From: Deltaproteobacteria bacterium
GTDB taxonomy: Bacteria; Myxococcota_A; SURF-8
Assembly: GCA_029570245.1 (NCBI GenBank)
Contig: JAKQSH010000240.1
Span: forward strand, 1-9,431
DNA: 9,431 nt
Direction of reading: 5' to 3'
Shown: positions 1-5,753 of the stretch, one piece after another
Layout of the letters: the number at the start of each line of letters is the position of its first letter
Position numbering within the stretch: position 1 is the stretch's first letter
Made by a program: the position numbers and the translations under genes
The notes under the pieces: generated by a model
What the model saw: only the letters and a program-made list of their open reading frames with translations
What the model was told of the DNA's origin: nothing
Database searches by the model: none

Positions 1-2
1 GC

Positions 3-674
3 GCAGAAGGCGCGCTGGCCATTATCGACGGTAAGGCGAAGGTCGTAAAAGATTCTTTCTGCGACGGACTGGGAGCATGCATCGGAGCATGCCCGGAAGG
101 TGCGCTTAAAATCATCGAACGCGAGGCCGAAGCCTTCGACGAAGCCGCAGTGGCGGAGCATCTCGGAAAAACGAATCCTCATACTGCAGAAAAAGAACCG
201 GAAAAAATGGCTTGCGGCTGTCCGGGCAGCATAACGCGCACGTTCAGACCGGCTGCGAAATCGGCAGAAATCAACGGCTGTGAGTGTTCCGCGCCACCCT
301 CGGAACTTGGTCAGTGGCCGGTACAATTGCGGCTGGTGCCGCCCTTCGGGCAATTGTGGGAAAACACGGACGTCATGCTGATAGCAGATTGCGTGGCCAT
401 GAGTTACCCCGATCTGCACAGAAAACTGATTCGCGGCAACTCAGTTATTATGACCTGCCCCAAGCTGGACGACATGCATTACGCCGTTGAGAAACTGGCG
501 GCAATTTTCGGCAATCCGTTGCGTTCCGTAAGTGTAGCAATTATGGAAGTCCCCTGCTGCGGCGGTCTGATGCATATTGCGAAGAAGGCGCTGGAACTGG
601 CCGGAAAAAATATGCCGATCGACATCGTGCGCATCGGAGTTGAAGGTCAGATGCTTGAAACTTACCGGGAGTAG
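3..674 (+). CDS. 4Fe-4S ferredoxin-domain protein, 5' end outside window
   Basis: The reading frame is open from the left edge and ends in TAG, giving 223 visible residues; the start and the first Fe-S motif lie outside. The N-terminal visible part carries a ferredoxin half-motif of the CDGLGACIGACPEG type (about residues 20-33), which ligates a 4Fe-4S cluster. Next come a Lys/Glu-rich linker, a CGCPGS motif, and a C-terminal domain with GQWPVQL, ADCVA, CPKLDD and PCCGG motifs. This order matches a known family of cytoplasmic ferredoxin-like proteins from anaerobes, often found near redox regulators or hybrid-cluster protein genes. Its exact partner is unknown. The extra conserved Cys (CxC, CPK, PCCGG) suggest further metal or redox chemistry, which is inference. 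A GTG at 150 could be taken for a start but lies after the ferredoxin motif, so it is internal. Family call is firm; biochemical role is not. Confidence 0.88.
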   Translation, partial: AEGALAIIDGKAKVVKDSFCDGLGACIGACPEGALKIIEREAEAFDEAAVAEHLGKTNPHTAEKEPEKMACGCPGSITRTFRPAAKSAEINGCECSAPPSELGQWPVQLRLVPPFGQLWENTDVMLIADCVAMSYPDLHRKLIRGNSVIMTCPKLDDMHYAVEKLAAIFGNPLRSVSVAIMEVPCCGGLMHIAKKALELAGKNMPIDIVRIGVEGQMLETYRE

Positions 675-698
675 TTGTTTCAGTTTTTCAGCATGCAT

Positions 699-739
699 AA
701 TAAACGAATGCGCGCCCGCAGGGCGCGCATTCGTTTATT
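699..739. terminator. Perfect 19-bp hairpin, bidirectional terminator
   Basis: Bases 699-717 and 721-739 are exact reverse complements around a 3-base loop (gca). The lower stem is AT-rich and the upper stem is a GC-rich block of alternating G and C, so each arm supplies its own short U-rich tail (cgtttatttc on plus, the mirror on minus). It lies between the stop of the ferredoxin gene (674) and the stop of the converging lipoprotein gene (760), where a shared terminator is expected. The T-run is interrupted, so efficiency cannot be judged by eye. Confidence 0.85.
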
Positions 740-759
740 TCAATATGCAAAGGAACTTT

Positions 760-2145
760 TCACAGTTCCAGAAAACGCCCCATAAGCCTGAAGGCCGGGC
801 TTGTTCCCTGCGACCAGACGACTAGGTAAATATTGTCCTTAACATGTGCAATTGCGGGAGCATAAGGCGCTCCGAATTCGCCTTCGTCGTTGGCCTGCAA
901 AGCCGAACCCTGCACCGTTAAAGAACTGCCGTCAACGCTGAAACGCTGAGCCATAACATCGTTACGTATTCCGCTGATGAGGCGGTACCACACCAGAGCG
1001 CCCCCCTCCGGCCCCACAGCTGCACCGGGAGTATGACTGTATTCGTTTGAAGCTCCGAATACGGCAGGCGCGCCCGCTTCGCTTATGCCGGACACATTTT
1101 TGAGATATATGCTCGAATGCGATTCGTCGCCGGCCATAAAAGCCAGATAAACGCGGCCTTCTGTTTCAGGATCAGCCGCCAGAGCCGGAGACGTGCTGCT
1201 GATGTCGTCAACAGCATCCAGCGCAGCGCCGGTCGGCTTGTTATCGCCGTATGGAATAAGCGCATGCTGTGCGATATCTTCGCCTTCAACGCGCTCGCGG
1301 GTCCAGGCCGTATAAGTCGCGCCGTCGGGCAGAGACGCGGCACATGGATAAACCTGCGAGTCGAGCACATTACTGTTGACCTCAAAAGCATCGCCGTCAA
1401 GCGCGCCATCGCGGTCTATGCGCTGCATGAAAGCCTGCCAGACGGTAAGATTGTCGGGTGCCCACGAACCGACAATGGCGAATCCGTCGTTCGGCTGAGC
1501 CACGACCTGCGGCATCCAGGCGTTGAAATCCGCCGCCGCACCGTTTTTCTGCATCACAAGGCGTGCGTCCTCAGTCATTACCGGAGAACCGTTCACATCG
1601 AATATGCGGTAATAAACATCCAGATTACGCGGGAACTGAGAATTGTCGGATTGCCAGGCAATAAGCAGTCTGTCGCCGGAAACAGCCAGAGCCGGGTCGA
1701 TATCGTTGTAATCGGTAGTGTTTACCTTGAATGGCGCAACAATCGTTTTACCGTCGCAACCGATGCGCGTTGCAAAAACGTCGAAATAATTGTTATCATC
1801 AGGCAGGTTGTAAACAACCCACAAGCCTTCACCGTCCAGCGCAACTGCACCGTGAATCTGCGTATCCGGCCCCTGAGGGTCGATGTCTATCAGCGTACCG
1901 GCGGCGGCTGAGTCTGTACAATCGAAAGGAATTTCGGCCGGCGTCGGCTCTGGCGAAAGTTCGGACTCGACATCTTCTTCGGGTGAATCAGACGCATCTC
2001 CGTCTTCGTCCATGCTTTCTTCAGCTTCCAGATCGTCGGAGTCGCCGTCGGATTGAGTTTCTTCTTCATCTCCTCCGCAGGCAGGAAGCAGCATACAAAA
2101 TACAAACCACAGAACAACGATTATCAGACAGGAGTTCAGCTTCAT
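760..2145 (-). CDS. Surface lipoprotein with acidic linker and predicted seven-bladed beta-propeller
   Basis: 461 residues. Residues 1-22 are a hydrophobic signal peptide ending in the lipobox LPAC, so Cys23 should be lipidated. Gly at +2 favours outer-membrane sorting by the E. coli rule. Residues 26-71 form a linker in which half the residues are Asp or Glu and none is Lys or Arg. From about residue 85 to the end I count seven related units whose core reads roughly P-A-x-A-x-x-x-G-x-x-L-V-x-W, often followed by DV-x-A-x-R-x-x-x-DG. Examples start at IHGAVAL, DIDPALAV, SHTPGAAV and APYAPAIA. This suggests a seven-bladed propeller, with the N-terminal strand (TLIDIDP) closing the last blade; that is inference. 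The start at 2145 is chosen because it opens the signal peptide and has AAAGGAA 6 bases upstream; the frame is open to 2223 but those residues would spoil the signal. It lies 34 bases after tcdA, so is probably co-transcribed. No enzymatic motif recognised. Confidence 0.85.
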   Translation of the reverse strand: MKLNSCLIIVVLWFVFCMLLPACGGDEEETQSDGDSDDLEAEESMDEDGDASDSPEEDVESELSPEPTPAEIPFDCTDSAAAGTLIDIDPQGPDTQIHGAVALDGEGLWVVYNLPDDNNYFDVFATRIGCDGKTIVAPFKVNTTDYNDIDPALAVSGDRLLIAWQSDNSQFPRNLDVYYRIFDVNGSPVMTEDARLVMQKNGAAADFNAWMPQVVAQPNDGFAIVGSWAPDNLTVWQAFMQRIDRDGALDGDAFEVNSNVLDSQVYPCAASLPDGATYTAWTRERVEGEDIAQHALIPYGDNKPTGAALDAVDDISSTSPALAADPETEGRVYLAFMAGDESHSSIYLKNVSGISEAGAPAVFGASNEYSHTPGAAVGPEGGALVWYRLISGIRNDVMAQRFSVDGSSLTVQGSALQANDEGEFGAPYAPAIAHVKDNIYLVVWSQGTSPAFRLMGRFLEL

Positions 2146-2151
2146 TTCAGA

Positions 2152-2158
2152 TTCCTTT
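2152..2158 (-). promoter_or_regulatory. Ribosome binding site fixing the lipoprotein start
   Basis: On the minus strand AAAGGAA lies 6 bases before the ATG at 2145. It decides the start in favour of the Met that opens the signal peptide rather than the in-frame upstream codon at 2223, which would lie inside the end of tcdA. Confidence 0.6.
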
Positions 2159-2179
2159 GCAGAGAGACAGGACTGCCCG

Positions 2180-2968
2180 TCATCTGCAGTTTGATTCAAT
2201 ATCAACGCCGCAGCTTTCGGCAATACGTTTAATTATCACGCCTGCGCACGAATAACCAAATATTCCCGGCATGGTCGAGAGACTCGGCAGGCGATTGCGT
2301 TTGCGTCCGCGCCAGTAATGATTGTCGTCTTCATCGTCCTGCGGCGGCAACGGATCGGCGGCTTCCTGCGTGGAAAAAACACACTCAATGCCTTCGTTTA
2401 TGCCGCGATTGCGCAGGCGACGGCGCACAAAACGCGCCAGCGGGCATTTTTTTGTGCAGCGTATATCCGCCACTTCAAGCAGTGTCGGATCGGTGCGCCC
2501 GGAAGCTCCCATACTTGAAACAACCTTCAGGCCGTTTCTGACGCAATACTCAAGAAGCGCCACTTTGGGATTAAGGCTGTCGATGGCATCCAGCACATAA
2601 TCAGGCGAGCCGGACAGCAGTTCGGCGGCCGAGTGATCGTGAAAGAAAGTTTCGAAGCATTCAATCTCCATGTCCGGGCGAATGGCTCTAAGGTAATCTC
2701 TCACCACATGCGTTTTCTGACGTCCGACATCGGCGCGCACGGCGCAGGCGTGACGATTCAGGCTGGATTCCGTGACGACATCCACGTCGATCAGGCGCAG
2801 CCGGCCTGTTCCGGCTCGCGCCAGCGCCACTGCCGCATGGCTTCCAACTCCGCCAAGTCCGACGACAACAACAAAAGCCGCGTTAAGACGCGCAAACGCA
2901 GCTTCGCCCAGAAGGTCTATTGTGCGCCCGAACATCGGGTCAGCCGATATTGAAAAGTCGCTCTGCAT
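2180..2968 (-). CDS. tcdA: TcdA-type tRNA threonylcarbamoyladenosine dehydratase (ThiF/MoeB/E1-like)
   Basis: 262 residues, close to the roughly 268 of E. coli TcdA. The family is an ATP-dependent cytoplasmic enzyme that cyclises t6A37 of tRNA to ct6A. Visible features in order are an N-terminal FGRTIDLLG resembling FGGTARLYG of TcdA, the nucleotide loop GLGGVG (residues 37-42), LIDVD (59-63), NRH (71-73), DAIDS (127-131), a glycine turn SSMGASGRTDP (151-161), and ECVFST (195-200). The family-typical tail follows. A CxxxC pair (Cys171, Cys175) and an acidic insert (residues 211-215) are local oddities. The start at 2968 gives the 11-12 residues that normally precede the FGG-like motif and overlaps tatD by 29 bases. 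A GGAG lies 13 bases upstream, which is far, so a start at 2935 (Met12) is a possible alternative. Upstream codons in the same frame lie within tatD and are not part of the gene. A different ThiF-family activity cannot be excluded. Confidence 0.9.
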   Translation of the reverse strand: MQSDFSISADPMFGRTIDLLGEAAFARLNAAFVVVVGLGGVGSHAAVALARAGTGRLRLIDVDVVTESSLNRHACAVRADVGRQKTHVVRDYLRAIRPDMEIECFETFFHDHSAAELLSGSPDYVLDAIDSLNPKVALLEYCVRNGLKVVSSMGASGRTDPTLLEVADIRCTKKCPLARFVRRRLRNRGINEGIECVFSTQEAADPLPPQDDEDDNHYWRGRKRNRLPSLSTMPGIFGYSCAGVIIKRIAESCGVDIESNCR

Positions 2969-3698
2969 TCCGTGTCGTAATCTCCGCAATTTCCTCAAGC
3001 GGAACTCCACGCAGTTCCGCCATGACTTTTGCAATGTTGTACACATGCGCCGGTTCGACCTCGCGCGGCCCGATACCCTCAAGGCCGATGGCTGGAGCAT
3101 CGGTTTCAAGCAGCAACCTGTCAGGTTGAAGCGTCTGTGCGGCGCGCCTGGCCTGCCTGGCTGTCGGACGAGTGAGCGCACCACCGAAAGCGATATGCAT
3201 TCCCGCATCAATGAATCGCCCGGCCAGTTCCGGCCCGCGTGAAAAGGCGTGCAGAACTCCACGCAGACGCGGCGCATAATCACGCAATATTTCGAGAAGC
3301 TCTTCAAATGCACCGCGACAGTGCAGAAGTACCGGCAGGTCGAATTCCAGCGCGAGGTCAAGCTGTATTTTAAGAACTTCGATCTGACGTGCCATGTCGG
3401 CATTGTCAATTTTTGCATCCAGACCGATTTCACCAACAGCACGACATTCCGGCAAAGAGAGCATGGTTCGCAACTCTCTGATATCCAATTCTTCGTCGGC
3501 CACCCACGGATGCAGTCCGAAGGCGGCGAACACGCCGTCATGCCCGGCGATTCTGCGCAACTGCGGCCATGATGCGGCATTGTATGAAGGGGCGATGATG
3601 CGCGTCACACCCAGAGTGTGCGCACGTTCCAATACTGCCGCCGTATGAGCAGAAAGAGGCTCGAAATCGAGGTGACAGTGTGTGTCCACAAACTTCAT
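2940..3698 (-). CDS. tatD: TatD-family metal-dependent hydrolase (DNase)
   Basis: 252 residues, normal for the family. TatD proteins are TIM-barrel, two-metal enzymes that act on DNA ends (3'-5' exonuclease) and have been linked to repair and D-aminoacyl processing; they are cytoplasmic. All signature motifs are present: DTHCHLD at residues 5-11 (metal ligands His7 and His9), GLHPW, GEIGLD (bridging Glu), LHCRG (His), HAFS (His) and ETDAP (Asp). It is the first gene of a minus-strand unit tatD-tcdA-lipoprotein, and its stop lies inside the tcdA start region. The ribosome binding site before ATG 3698 is weak (a GAG about 8 bases upstream). The MKFVDTHCHLD opening is the standard family N-terminus, so the start is secure. 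TatD1, TatD2 or TatD3 subgroup cannot be told from sequence alone. Confidence 0.93.
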   Translation of the reverse strand: MKFVDTHCHLDFEPLSAHTAAVLERAHTLGVTRIIAPSYNAASWPQLRRIAGHDGVFAAFGLHPWVADEELDIRELRTMLSLPECRAVGEIGLDAKIDNADMARQIEVLKIQLDLALEFDLPVLLHCRGAFEELLEILRDYAPRLRGVLHAFSRGPELAGRFIDAGMHIAFGGALTRPTARQARRAAQTLQPDRLLLETDAPAIGLEGIGPREVEPAHVYNIAKVMAELRGVPLEEIAEITTRNAERLFNIG

Positions 3699-3845
3699 GC
3701 AAACGTCTCAGTGTTCAGGTTGACATCTCCAAATACAAACCAGCATCGCCTCCCGCATCGAACGCACAGGCCACAACGTACAGGCAGTAACAATATAAAA
3801 AACAGCCCATGACTTATAAGAACACGCCAACAGGCTTGTGCCGCC

Positions 3846-3874
3846 ATTATACACACTTGCACGAACATCGACAT
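3846..3874 (-). promoter_or_regulatory. Candidate promoter for the tatD-tcdA-lipoprotein unit
   Basis: The minus strand has a perfect TATAAT at 3851-3846. With a 17-base spacer the -35 position is ATGTCG (3874-3869), which matches TTGACA at only three positions. It lies just after the ammonia-lyase terminator and would give a leader of about 140 bases before tatD. Within that leader the minus strand has AGCCT and GGGCT arms about 24 bases apart followed by six T, a weak attenuator-like shape. No other clear signal was seen in the 3699-3875 gap. The -10 is good, the -35 poor. Confidence 0.4.
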
Positions 3875-3875
3875 A

Positions 3876-3901
3876 AGAAAAGGCGGGCTTCCGACCCGCC
3901 T
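3876..3901 (-). terminator. Intrinsic terminator of the ammonia-lyase gene
   Basis: On the minus strand a 6-bp GC stem (GGCGGG with CCCGCC, bases 3900-3895 and 3887-3882) with a 7-base loop, extended by one A-T pair, is followed by TTTTCTT. It starts 27 bases after the hutH stop codon, the classic position and shape of a rho-independent terminator. Confidence 0.9.
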
Positions 3902-3927
3902 CTTCTCAGAGTTTACGAAAGCGTTCG

Positions 3928-5457
3928 TCAATAAGCGTTCAAGGGTCCGACGGCGTCTTCTACGGCGTGCAGAACACTGCGCGAACGCACGGCTTCCATC
4001 ATGTTGTTGTGATCGCGGAAAAGCGGTCTGTCAACATCAAGATATTCGACGACTTCGCGCACGGCGTCGCGGGCGGCCTTTGTGCCGCGTCCGAATGAGA
4101 ATTCGCGCATATCAAGCGCCTGAGCGGCTGCGATGTATTCGATGCCCAGAATTCCGTAAGCGTTGTCAATGATCTGCCGCGTTTTGAGCGACGTGTTCAT
4201 GCCCATGGAAACGAAATCTTCCTGATCGGCAGCGGCAGGGATGGATTGTACTGAAGCCGGAGCAGACAGTATGCGCTGCTCGACAATAAGCATGTCGGCG
4301 CTGTATTGCGACAGCATATGGCCGGAGAACATGCCTGCGCCTTTTGTTAGAAACGCCGGCAGGCCGACTGAAAGAGCCGGGTTGAGCAGGCGATTCAGGC
4401 GGCGCTCAGACAGCACACAGACCATGGTGACAGCCGCACCCAGCATGTCGGTCGGCACGCTGACAGGGCTTCCCTGGAAATTGGCGCCGGTCAGAACAAC
4501 ACCTTCGTCGGGCAGGAAAATCGGATTGTCGCAGACACCGTTCAATTCGGTTTCGATCTGGCTGCGCGTCCAGCGCAACTGGTCGCGGGCCGCGCCTATA
4601 ACCTGCGGAGTCGAACGCATGGAGTAGGCGTCCTGTACTTTTACTTTCATTTTGCCGGTCTGAAGATCGGAACCATTGATGATTTTCATTATGTTTTCAG
4701 CCGAAGCAATCGAACCCTGGTGTCCGCGCAGGCGATGCAGACGCACGTCATACGGACGAAGATTCGCCAGCAGCGCTTCAAGCGACATGGCGGCGGCTAT
4801 TTCGGCCTGCTTAAGGAAGCGTTCGACTTCGTATACTTCTATTGCTGCCATTCCGGTCAGCATGTTGCTGCCGTTGATGGCTGCCAGACCGTCGCGGGCT
4901 TTCAGTCCGGGAACAGGGATGCCGGCCTTTTCCATGGCGGCAGAAGCGGACAGACGTTCACCACCGTAAAAGATTTCACCTTCACCCATGAGAGTCAGCG
5001 CAATCTGGCTCATCGGTGAAAGATCGCCGCAGGCACCGACCGAACCTTTCTCGCATACTACGGGAGTCAGTCCCTTGTTGAGCATATCAACATATGTCTG
5101 TGTGATTTCAGGACGACAGCCGGAATGGCCGTTGGCATGTACATTGATGCGCGAAAGCATGGCAGCGCGCACATGTTCGACTGGAGCGGGCTTGCCGATT
5201 CCGGCGGCATGATTGTATATGAGGTATTTCTGGAACTGCCGGACCTGTTCATCGTTGAGTGTCACATTGGCCAGTTCACCGATTCCGGTATTGACGCCGT
5301 ACATGATTTCGCCTTCTTCGACCTTTTTTTCGAGGAAAGCGCGACACTTCCTGATTCGCAACAGTGCATCCGGGTGGAGTTCTATTTTTTCTCCGCGCAC
5401 TGCGACATTGTATACGTCTTCAATTGTCAGATCACGACCGGTGATGATGATGGCCAT
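3928..5457 (-). CDS. hutH: Histidine/aromatic amino acid ammonia-lyase with Cys at the MIO position
   Basis: 509 residues, the usual length for bacterial histidine ammonia-lyase (HAL), a cytoplasmic homotetramer that turns histidine into urocanate and ammonia. Aligned by eye with Pseudomonas putida HAL, Tyr53, His83 (in YNHAAGIG), Asn195, the KVQDAYSMR block (Gln275, Tyr278, Arg281) and Glu413 (DQEDFVSM) are all present. Two positions differ. The tripeptide that cyclises to the MIO electrophile is Ala142-Cys143-Gly144 (GSVGACGDLSP) instead of Ala-Ser-Gly, and the HAL-like NFH is NFQGSP (326-331), as in phenylalanine ammonia-lyases. His83 and Glu413 favour histidine as substrate; another amino acid or an aminomutase role is possible. 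The start at 5457 follows a strong AGGAGGT; 11 upstream in-frame residues are rejected. No hutU, hutI or hutG is nearby. The gene has its own terminator and is divergent from the OmpA gene. Confidence 0.9.
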   Translation of the reverse strand: MAIIITGRDLTIEDVYNVAVRGEKIELHPDALLRIRKCRAFLEKKVEEGEIMYGVNTGIGELANVTLNDEQVRQFQKYLIYNHAAGIGKPAPVEHVRAAMLSRINVHANGHSGCRPEITQTYVDMLNKGLTPVVCEKGSVGACGDLSPMSQIALTLMGEGEIFYGGERLSASAAMEKAGIPVPGLKARDGLAAINGSNMLTGMAAIEVYEVERFLKQAEIAAAMSLEALLANLRPYDVRLHRLRGHQGSIASAENIMKIINGSDLQTGKMKVKVQDAYSMRSTPQVIGAARDQLRWTRSQIETELNGVCDNPIFLPDEGVVLTGANFQGSPVSVPTDMLGAAVTMVCVLSERRLNRLLNPALSVGLPAFLTKGAGMFSGHMLSQYSADMLIVEQRILSAPASVQSIPAAADQEDFVSMGMNTSLKTRQIIDNAYGILGIEYIAAAQALDMREFSFGRGTKAARDAVREVVEYLDVDRPLFRDHNNMMEAVRSRSVLHAVEDAVGPLNAY

Positions 5458-5461
5458 TGAT

Positions 5462-5468
5462 ACCTCCT
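5462..5468 (-). promoter_or_regulatory. Strong ribosome binding site of hutH
   Basis: AGGAGGT on the minus strand, 4 bases before the ATG at 5457. It is a near-perfect Shine-Dalgarno sequence and decides the start over the in-frame ATG at 5490, which lies upstream of it. Confidence 0.85.
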
Positions 5469-5689
5469 GAAAAACGACTGAATCTTTCAAACAACCAGCC
5501 AGAGCTTAAAACTTCATCCTTCCGAAATCAACTTCGCTTGCGAGAATTTTTCATCGCCGGTGAAAAGATTCACAACGGCAATGCCAATATGATGCAAGCA
5601 TCTGCAAATACATATATTTTCCGCATACGGCTGCCGCATCGCCCTCCGCAGAAAGAAACAGCTGGAGGCCCAATACACCCCATCCGAAT

Positions 5690-5718
5690 TTGCCAGACAG
5701 CGGTAAATGGAATATAAT
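5690..5718 (+). promoter_or_regulatory. Sigma-70-type promoter of the OmpA gene
   Basis: TTGCCA (5690-5695), a 17-base spacer, and a perfect TATAAT (5713-5718). Transcription would start near 5725, giving a leader of about 30 bases. It therefore excludes the in-frame ATG at 5721 as the translation start. This is the best promoter visible in the window and the only clear one for the three exported genes downstream. Confidence 0.75.
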
Positions 5719-5742
5719 TTATGTATTCTGCAATCCTTCTTC

Positions 5743-5748
5743 AGGGGG
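5743..5748 (+). promoter_or_regulatory. Ribosome binding site fixing the OmpA start
   Basis: AGGGGG lies 5 bases before ATG 5754 and selects that start, which opens a clean signal peptide, over ATG 5721. Confidence 0.75.
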
Positions 5749-5753
5749 AAAAT

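Larger units (their letters stand above)
5458..5753. promoter_or_regulatory. Divergent control region between hutH and the OmpA gene, with three dyads
   Basis: No gene is credible in these 296 bases; an 86-codon plus-strand frame here has low-complexity composition and no ribosome binding site. It holds three inverted repeats. The first is TCGCTTGCGA (5534-5543). The second is a 10-bp stem with one bulged base around a 7-base loop (5544-5571, arms GAATTTTTCA and TGAAAAGATTC). The third is GATGCAAGCATC (5591-5602). The first and third share the centre GCAAGC/GCTTGC, 58 bp apart. All lie between the two start codons, so they could be operators or part of the hutH leader. I could not assign a clear hutH promoter. 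Roles are inferred only from position. Confidence 0.45.

Noticed and set aside
1117..1911. 264-codon plus-strand open frame
   Set aside because: It is entirely antisense to the lipoprotein, whose signal peptide, lipobox and repeats are convincing. The frame has shadow-like Arg/Val/Ile-rich composition, no ribosome binding site and no recognisable domain.
2969..3580. Extension of the tcdA frame by about 200 residues upstream
   Set aside because: It lies wholly inside tatD in another frame and has no domain. The TcdA family N-terminus fits a start at 2968.
3699..3845. Short leader-peptide frame (MREAMLVCIWRCQPEH) before tatD
   Set aside because: Only 16 codons, with no run of a regulatory amino acid and no clear attenuator pair; such a frame is expected by chance.
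3695..3931. 78-codon minus frame overlapping the tatD start by ATGA, with a hydrophobic stretch
   Set aside because: The only starts are TTG at 3931 or ATGs without a ribosome binding site. It runs through the hutH terminator and the candidate tatD -10 box, so it is probably a chance frame in the leader. The ATGA overlap keeps a small chance of a real short gene.
5457..5717. 86-codon plus frame in the divergent control region
   Set aside because: It starts in the hutH ribosome binding site region without its own, overlaps the OmpA promoter, and has no family-like features.
5721..5753. Upstream ATG start for the OmpA protein
   Set aside because: It lies upstream of the predicted transcription start, lacks a ribosome binding site and would put 11 residues before a clean signal peptide.
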